From the NCBI GenBank assembly GCA_902783535.1, contig CACZRJ010000257.1, positions 1-10,058 on the forward strand: a stretch of 10,058 bases of DNA, in the 5' to 3' direction. How positions within the stretch are numbered: the first letter of the stretch is position 1; each line of letters opens with the position of its first letter. This DNA comes from an uncultured Ruminococcus sp. Its GTDB lineage: Bacteria; Bacillota; Clostridia; Oscillospirales; CAG-382. Below are positions 5,934-10,058 of the stretch, piece by piece. Position numbers and translations under genes: made by a program. The notes under the pieces were generated by a model that saw nothing but the letters and a program-made list of their open reading frames with translations, searched no databases and was not told the DNA's origin.

Positions 5934-6896
5934 TTATTCTATCGGAAAAAGGAGATCTGCAAGCTCGTTCAGCTCCTCCCGCGTCGACGCGGCGTTGATC
6001 CTTTCACGCATCTTCGCGCTCCCGGGGGTCAGTCTGCAGTATTTGGAAAGATGCTTCCGCATTTCCAGAAGGGCGCGCGTCCCCTTCTCTTCTTCGAGCA
6101 TTCGGATCTGGCGCCGGATCAACTCTCTGATTTCCGCGTTGTCCGGAGGCGCGGGCGCATCACGTCCTTCCAGCATGCAGATGATCTCGCGGAACAGCCA
6201 GGGACGTCCGTAGGCTCCTCTTCCGACCATGATGCCGTCGCATTCGGTCCCGTCGAACATGTCCTGCGCCGAAGAAGCGGAATCGACATCGCCGTTCCCT
6301 ATGACGGGGATCGCGAGTTTCCGCTTCACGGCAGCGATGATCTCCCGGTCCGCTTTTCCGGAATACAGCTGCGCTTTCGTCCTGCCGTGAACGAAGACGG
6401 CGGAAGCCCCGCTCTGCTCGCAGATCAAAGCGATCTCCGGCGCGTTCGGCGCCCCGTCGTCCCAACCCTTCCGTATTTTGACCGTCACGGGACAGCCGAC
6501 GGCGGACGAAACCGCGCGTACGATCTTTCCGCACAGTTCCGGCTGTTTCATCAGCGCGCATCCGTCTCCGTTGTTGACCAGTTTCGGCATCGGACAGCCG
6601 AAATTCAAATCGATGTATGCCGGACGAAAGGCAGCCTCCACGCGCTTCGCGGCTTCCGCCATGACGTCGGGCTCATGTCCGAACAGCTGGACTGAAGCCG
6701 GACGCTCGTCCTCATAGAGCTTCGCAAGACGGTCCGTTTTTTTGTCGCCGTAGCAGATCGCTTTCGAAGAGATCAGTTCCGTACAGACGCCTTCGGCGCC
6801 GTAGGAAACGCAGATGCTCCTGAAAGGATGATCCGTGATGTTCGCCATCGGGGCGAGGAACAGTCCGTGTCTGTATTCTGTCGTTCCGATTCTCAT
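5934..6896 (-). CDS. dusB: tRNA-dihydrouridine synthase, DusB-like
   Basis: A flavin enzyme of 320 residues that reduces specific uridines of tRNA to dihydrouridine using FMN and NAD(P)H. It has every hallmark of the family: LAPMANITDHPFR near the N-terminus (14-26) for FMN binding, ASVQLFG (67-73), DLNFGCPMPKLVNNGDGCALM (96-116) with catalytic Cys101, TVKIRKGWDD (138-147), VHGRTKAQLYSGKAD (169-183), IPVIGNGDV (196-204) and GIMVGRGAYGRPWLF (221-235). The C-terminal helical tRNA-binding domain (about 255-320) is complete. Length and motifs match DusB/bacterial Dus proteins; the precise subtype and the tRNA position are inferred. Its ATG overlaps the recG stop by one base (TGATG), indicating translational coupling, and a purine-rich GGAGG lies inside the recG end at longer than usual spacing. 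Confidence 0.96.
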   Translation of the reverse strand: MRIGTTEYRHGLFLAPMANITDHPFRSICVSYGAEGVCTELISSKAICYGDKKTDRLAKLYEDERPASVQLFGHEPDVMAEAAKRVEAAFRPAYIDLNFGCPMPKLVNNGDGCALMKQPELCGKIVRAVSSAVGCPVTVKIRKGWDDGAPNAPEIALICEQSGASAVFVHGRTKAQLYSGKADREIIAAVKRKLAIPVIGNGDVDSASSAQDMFDGTECDGIMVGRGAYGRPWLFREIICMLEGRDAPAPPDNAEIRELIRRQIRMLEEEKGTRALLEMRKHLSKYCRLTPGSAKMRERINAASTREELNELADLLFPIE

Positions 6897-8971
6897 CAGT
6901 TCACCGTCTTTCCTCCGCCGTTCGCTCCCGCTTTCCGCGCGGCCGCATCCCTGAGGGACGCGAATCTCTCGTCGCCGATCTTCGGAAGGATGGATTCCAG
7001 AACTTCTTTCGTTTCCGCAACGAGAGGCATGTCGGCGAAATATGCGCCGTTCAGCGGCATTTCGCCGCTCTGCGCCTCGCCGAAGAAATCGCCCGGCCCG
7101 CGCTGCTTCAGATCCGCTTCAGCGATTTTGAATCCGTCGGAAGTGTCCCGCATGATTTCCAGCCTGGCATTGTCCTTCCCGCTTCCGTTCAGAAGGACGC
7201 AGAATGATTTCCTCTGCCCGCGTCCGATCCTTCCTCTCAGCTGGTGGAGCTGAGAAAGCCCGAAGCATTCGGCGTTTTCGATCAGCATGACGTTCGCGTT
7301 CGGAACGTCAACGCCGACCTCGATGACGGTCGTTGAAACGAGGACCTTCGTTTTCCCTTCCGAAAAGTCTCTCATCGCGTTCGCCTTCTCATTTCCGCTC
7401 AGCCGCCCGTGAACAAGGCCGAGCGGGATGTCCGGAAAGACGTTCGTCCGGAGATTCTCGTAATACTGTTCCGCCGCGCTCCGGGAAGAGTCCTCCGACT
7501 CTTCGACGAGCGGGCAGATGATATATGCCTGTCCACCGAGGCCGATCTGCCTGCGAATGGACTTGTAGATCCTGTCCCTGTCTTCCGGAAGCAGGATCAT
7601 GGTCTCGATCGGCTGCCGGCCCGCGGGAAGTTCGTCCAGAACGGAAACGTCGAGGTCCCCGTAAAGGATCAAAGACAGCGAACGCGGGATCGGCGTCGCG
7701 GACATGACGAGCATGTGCGCGCGGCTGCGTCCGCCCGACCGCTCGCTCCTTTCCAGCAGCGCGGCGCGCTGACGGACGCCGAACCTGTGCTGTTCGTCGG
7801 TCACGACCAGCCCGAGCGAAGAGAACACCACGTCCTCCTGAAGGACCGCGTGCGTTCCGATCAGAACGTCGATGTTTCCCGCCGCAAGACGTTTCTTGAT
7901 TTCCTTTTTTTCGCTTGCCCTGACGGAAGACGTCAGAAGGGCGACCCGTATTCCGGACGGTTCGAGCCAGCGGGAGATCGTTTTGCAGTGCTGTTCGGCG
8001 AGGAGTTCCGTCGGCGCGAGCATGACGCTCTGCATGCCGTTCTGCGCGCATAGTTCCAATGCGGCGGCGGCGATGACCGTTTTCCCGCTTCCGACGTCGC
8101 CCTGGACCAGACGCGCCATCGGAAATCCCTTTCCGAGGTCCGAAAAAACCTCCCGGATCACGCGCTTCTGCGCTCCGGTCAGAAGAAACGGCAAACTGTC
8201 CGTAAAAGATTTCCCGGAAGAATGAAAAACAGGCGCGGAGAAATGTTCCTTTTCCGCCCGCATGCTGCGCACGGCAAGCTGAAAGACGAGCAGGTCCTCG
8301 AACGCTGCCGTCCTCTGCGCTTTTTTCAGCAGTTCGTCCGACTCCGGACGATGGAGCTGGCGAACGGTCTCCTTCTTCGTCAGAAGTCCGTGCGACGCGC
8401 GGATGTCTTCGGGAACGGTTTCACGGATCCGGCCGCACAGATGCAGGCATCCCTCGATGGCCGTCCTGATCATGTTCTGGGTCATTCCGGACGTCAGAGG
8501 ATACACCGGAAGAATCGCCGGAAGCGGATGCGTCCCGTCGGCGGGTTCGATGTCCGGCGTATTGGATTCCGCGCCGTAAAGGCCGACCGTGAACTTCCCG
8601 TAAAGGCGGTACTTGCGCCCGGGGCGGATCATCGAACTCAGATAGGTTTTTCCGAAAAACGTCACGCTGACGAGCGCGCTGTCGTCCCTGGCGGACATCC
8701 GCACGTACGGGATACCCGTATACGTTTTTCCGATCAGCGGGCGCTCGACGCATGTGACCAGGACCGCATGGACGTTTCCGTCGCCGCACTCGGACAGCGG
8801 AACGATCTTTCCGCGGTCCTGGTATTCCCGCGGATATGTATGAAGAAGATCGCCGACCGTATAGATATTCTTTTTTGCAAACAGTTTCGCCTTTTCCGGT
8901 CCGATGCCGCGGATGGCGGTCACCGGAGAAGAAAAGGTCATTTCCGGTTTTTCCTTCTTCAGCTGTTTCAA
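6896..8971 (-). CDS. recG: ATP-dependent DNA helicase RecG
   Basis: RecG remodels stalled replication forks and branch-migrates Holliday junctions in recombinational repair. The 691 residues match the usual length (about 680-695). The N-terminal wedge/OB region includes the helix-hairpin-helix-like AIRGIGPEKAKLF (19-31) and PREYQDR (47-53). The superfamily 2 helicase core follows: TGAQKRVI (265-272), Walker A GDVGSGKT (291-298), APTELLAEQH (319-328), TSSVRASEKKE (347-357), IGTHAVLQ (371-378), DEQHRFGVRQR (392-402), SATPIPRSL (424-432), GLVHGRLSGNEK (518-529), STTVIEVGVDVPNA (546-559) and QLHQLRGRIGRG (574-585). SDGFKIAEADLKQRGPGDFFG (611-631) is the RecG-typical C-terminal helicase end. The start is a TTG at 8971, preceded by GGGAGG with seven bases between; the first ATG (8941) is internal with a poorer site. 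It begins 34 bases after the dehydrogenase gene and its stop overlaps the dus start. Confidence 0.98.
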   Translation of the reverse strand: MKQLKKEKPEMTFSSPVTAIRGIGPEKAKLFAKKNIYTVGDLLHTYPREYQDRGKIVPLSECGDGNVHAVLVTCVERPLIGKTYTGIPYVRMSARDDSALVSVTFFGKTYLSSMIRPGRKYRLYGKFTVGLYGAESNTPDIEPADGTHPLPAILPVYPLTSGMTQNMIRTAIEGCLHLCGRIRETVPEDIRASHGLLTKKETVRQLHRPESDELLKKAQRTAAFEDLLVFQLAVRSMRAEKEHFSAPVFHSSGKSFTDSLPFLLTGAQKRVIREVFSDLGKGFPMARLVQGDVGSGKTVIAAAALELCAQNGMQSVMLAPTELLAEQHCKTISRWLEPSGIRVALLTSSVRASEKKEIKKRLAAGNIDVLIGTHAVLQEDVVFSSLGLVVTDEQHRFGVRQRAALLERSERSGGRSRAHMLVMSATPIPRSLSLILYGDLDVSVLDELPAGRQPIETMILLPEDRDRIYKSIRRQIGLGGQAYIICPLVEESEDSSRSAAEQYYENLRTNVFPDIPLGLVHGRLSGNEKANAMRDFSEGKTKVLVSTTVIEVGVDVPNANVMLIENAECFGLSQLHQLRGRIGRGQRKSFCVLLNGSGKDNARLEIMRDTSDGFKIAEADLKQRGPGDFFGEAQSGEMPLNGAYFADMPLVAETKEVLESILPKIGDERFASLRDAAARKAGANGGGKTVN

Positions 8972-9005
8972 GCGGATTCCTCCCGATGAAATGATGATGC
9001 GCCTG

Positions 9006-10037
9006 TCAATGGAGGGTTACCGGGCTGCCTGTTTCCGCGGACTTGTAAATGGCGAGGATCAGTTCCACGGGTTTGCGTCCTTCGTACAGGTCGATCAGGG
9101 GCTTTCTTCCTTCGCGGATGGCGTGGATGACATCCCGGATCTGGCACGCGTGGCCGTCGATGCTGATGGCCGTCGGCGTGGCGAACGAGCCGCCGGTGAA
9201 CGACGGCTGCAGGACGACGTCCTGGCTGGTATCGTTCAGGATGTCCCAGCGCTCGATGCTGCCCTCATTCAGGACGATCGTCCCCTTGCTTCCGTTCAGT
9301 TCCAGCCTGCGCGGATATCCCGGGTATACGGAGGTCGTGGCCTGCACGACGCCGAACGCGCCGCTGTCGAATTCCAGGACCGCGGAAAGCGTGTCTTCCA
9401 CTTCGATCGCGTGAACAAGCGTCCCTGCAAATGCCGACACGCGTTTGACCGGCCCGGCCAGATAAAGGAGGAGGTCGATCCCGTGGATCCCCTGATTCAT
9501 CAGCGCGCCGCCCCCGTCGATCGCCCGCGTCCCTCTCCAGGCCGCGCTCTCGTAGTATTGGGGCGAACGGCTGTACTTCATATAGATGTCGGCGCAGACG
9601 AGCTTTCCGAGCAGACCGTCTTCCAGTGCTTTTTTCGTCATCGTCACGCCATGCAGGAAACGGTTCTGAGATATCACGGACAACACCGTCCCGTTCCGTT
9701 CGCAGGCCTCGGTCATCCGGTCCAGCTGATCCTTCGTGATCGCCATCGGCTTTTCGACGATGATGTGCTTGCCTCCGTCGGACGCAAGAACCGCGGCGTC
9801 CGCATGAAAGCCGCTCGGCGTGCAGATATTGACGATGTCGATCTCAGGACACGCGATCATTTCCTCCACGGACGCAAACGCGCGTACGCCGTGCTTCTTG
9901 GCGAACGCGTCCGCGGCGTCCTTCCGCACGTCCGCGACGCCGACCAGTTCCGCTTCGTCCGGCATGGAAAATATGGCGTTCGCGTGAAATTCCGCGATGA
10001 CGCCGCATCCGATGATTCCAAAGCGCATTTTTTTCAT
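9006..10037 (-). CDS. Gfo/Idh/MocA family NAD(P)-dependent oxidoreductase
   Basis: A 343-residue sugar-type dehydrogenase. The Rossmann loop is GIIGCGVIAEFH (8-19), the conserved Glu95-Lys96-Pro97 holds the active-site lysine, and DGGGALMNQGIHGIDLLLYLAG (174-195) contains the GGG and the N-Q-G-x-H signature with His185 and Asp188. The C-terminal beta-sheet domain is intact (VEDTLSAVLEFDSGAFGVVQATTS, LNGSKGTIVLNEG), ending at about the usual family length. Members act on inositols, sugars or sugar nucleotides; the N-Q-G-I-H form is seen in many uncharacterised dehydrogenases, and the substrate here cannot be assigned. The ATG at 10037 follows GGAGG by about five bases. The window ends 21 bases upstream, so its promoter and any earlier operon genes are out of view. 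It lies 34 bases ahead of recG and is probably cotranscribed with it, although the two have no evident functional link. Confidence 0.95.
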   Translation of the reverse strand: MKKMRFGIIGCGVIAEFHANAIFSMPDEAELVGVADVRKDAADAFAKKHGVRAFASVEEMIACPEIDIVNICTPSGFHADAAVLASDGGKHIIVEKPMAITKDQLDRMTEACERNGTVLSVISQNRFLHGVTMTKKALEDGLLGKLVCADIYMKYSRSPQYYESAAWRGTRAIDGGGALMNQGIHGIDLLLYLAGPVKRVSAFAGTLVHAIEVEDTLSAVLEFDSGAFGVVQATTSVYPGYPRRLELNGSKGTIVLNEGSIERWDILNDTSQDVVLQPSFTGGSFATPTAISIDGHACQIRDVIHAIREGRKPLIDLYEGRKPVELILAIYKSAETGSPVTLH

Positions 10038-10058
10038 AGCATCCTCCGAATCCCGTCC

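Noticed and set aside
1..10058. Mobile element, toxin-antitoxin, defence or phage system
   Set aside because: No transposase, integrase, terminal repeats, small paired genes or defence-type domains were seen; all genes are co-directional, with ordinary spacing.

Overview
The window looks like a chromosomal segment of a moderately GC-rich bacterium, most likely a Bacillota (Clostridia-type) organism. The evidence is strong GGAGG-type ribosome binding sites before nearly every gene, GTG and TTG starts, short consensus sigma-70/sigma-A promoters, and two Lys-Lys lipoprotein signal peptides followed by Ser/Glu/Pro/Ala stalks of a kind common in gut Clostridia. The taxonomic call is inference from style, not from a marker gene. 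All nine protein genes lie on the minus strand, so transcription runs from right (high coordinates) to left.

In transcription order: (i) A Gfo/Idh/MocA-type dehydrogenase (10037-9006), recG (8971-6896, TTG start) and a DusB-like tRNA-dihydrouridine synthase (6896-5934, sharing one base with the recG stop) form a tight cluster of one sugar-type oxidoreductase and two housekeeping genes. (ii) After a 200-base intergenic stretch with a good promoter, two paralogous secreted lipoproteins (5734-4919 and 4868-4050) follow. Each has a lipoprotein signal, six full copies of a 9-residue Ser-Ser-Glu-Glu-Pro repeat and a C-terminal discoidin (F5/8 type C)-like domain. A textbook intrinsic terminator closes this unit. 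(iii) A LysR-family regulator (3894-3001) has its own near-consensus promoter. (iv) A second Gfo/Idh/MocA dehydrogenase (2830-1766) has a promoter nearly identical to that of the lipoprotein pair. A GC-rich hairpin separates it from a fused HAD phosphatase-GNAT acetyltransferase (1691-561), and a stand-alone GNAT acetyltransferase (522-1) runs off the left edge.

The housekeeping part (recG, dus) is ordinary. The accessory part combines secreted binding proteins, NAD(P)-dependent sugar-type dehydrogenases, a LysR regulator and acetyltransferases, and would fit glycan or sugar-derivative handling at the cell surface, but no substrate can be read from the sequence. The points most worth a second look are the paired repeat-stalk discoidin lipoproteins, the HAD-GNAT fusion, and the matched promoters of the lipoprotein operon and the LysR-adjacent dehydrogenase. 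I saw no CRISPR array, insertion sequence, phage gene, tRNA or rRNA. I found no convincing previously undescribed multi-gene system.
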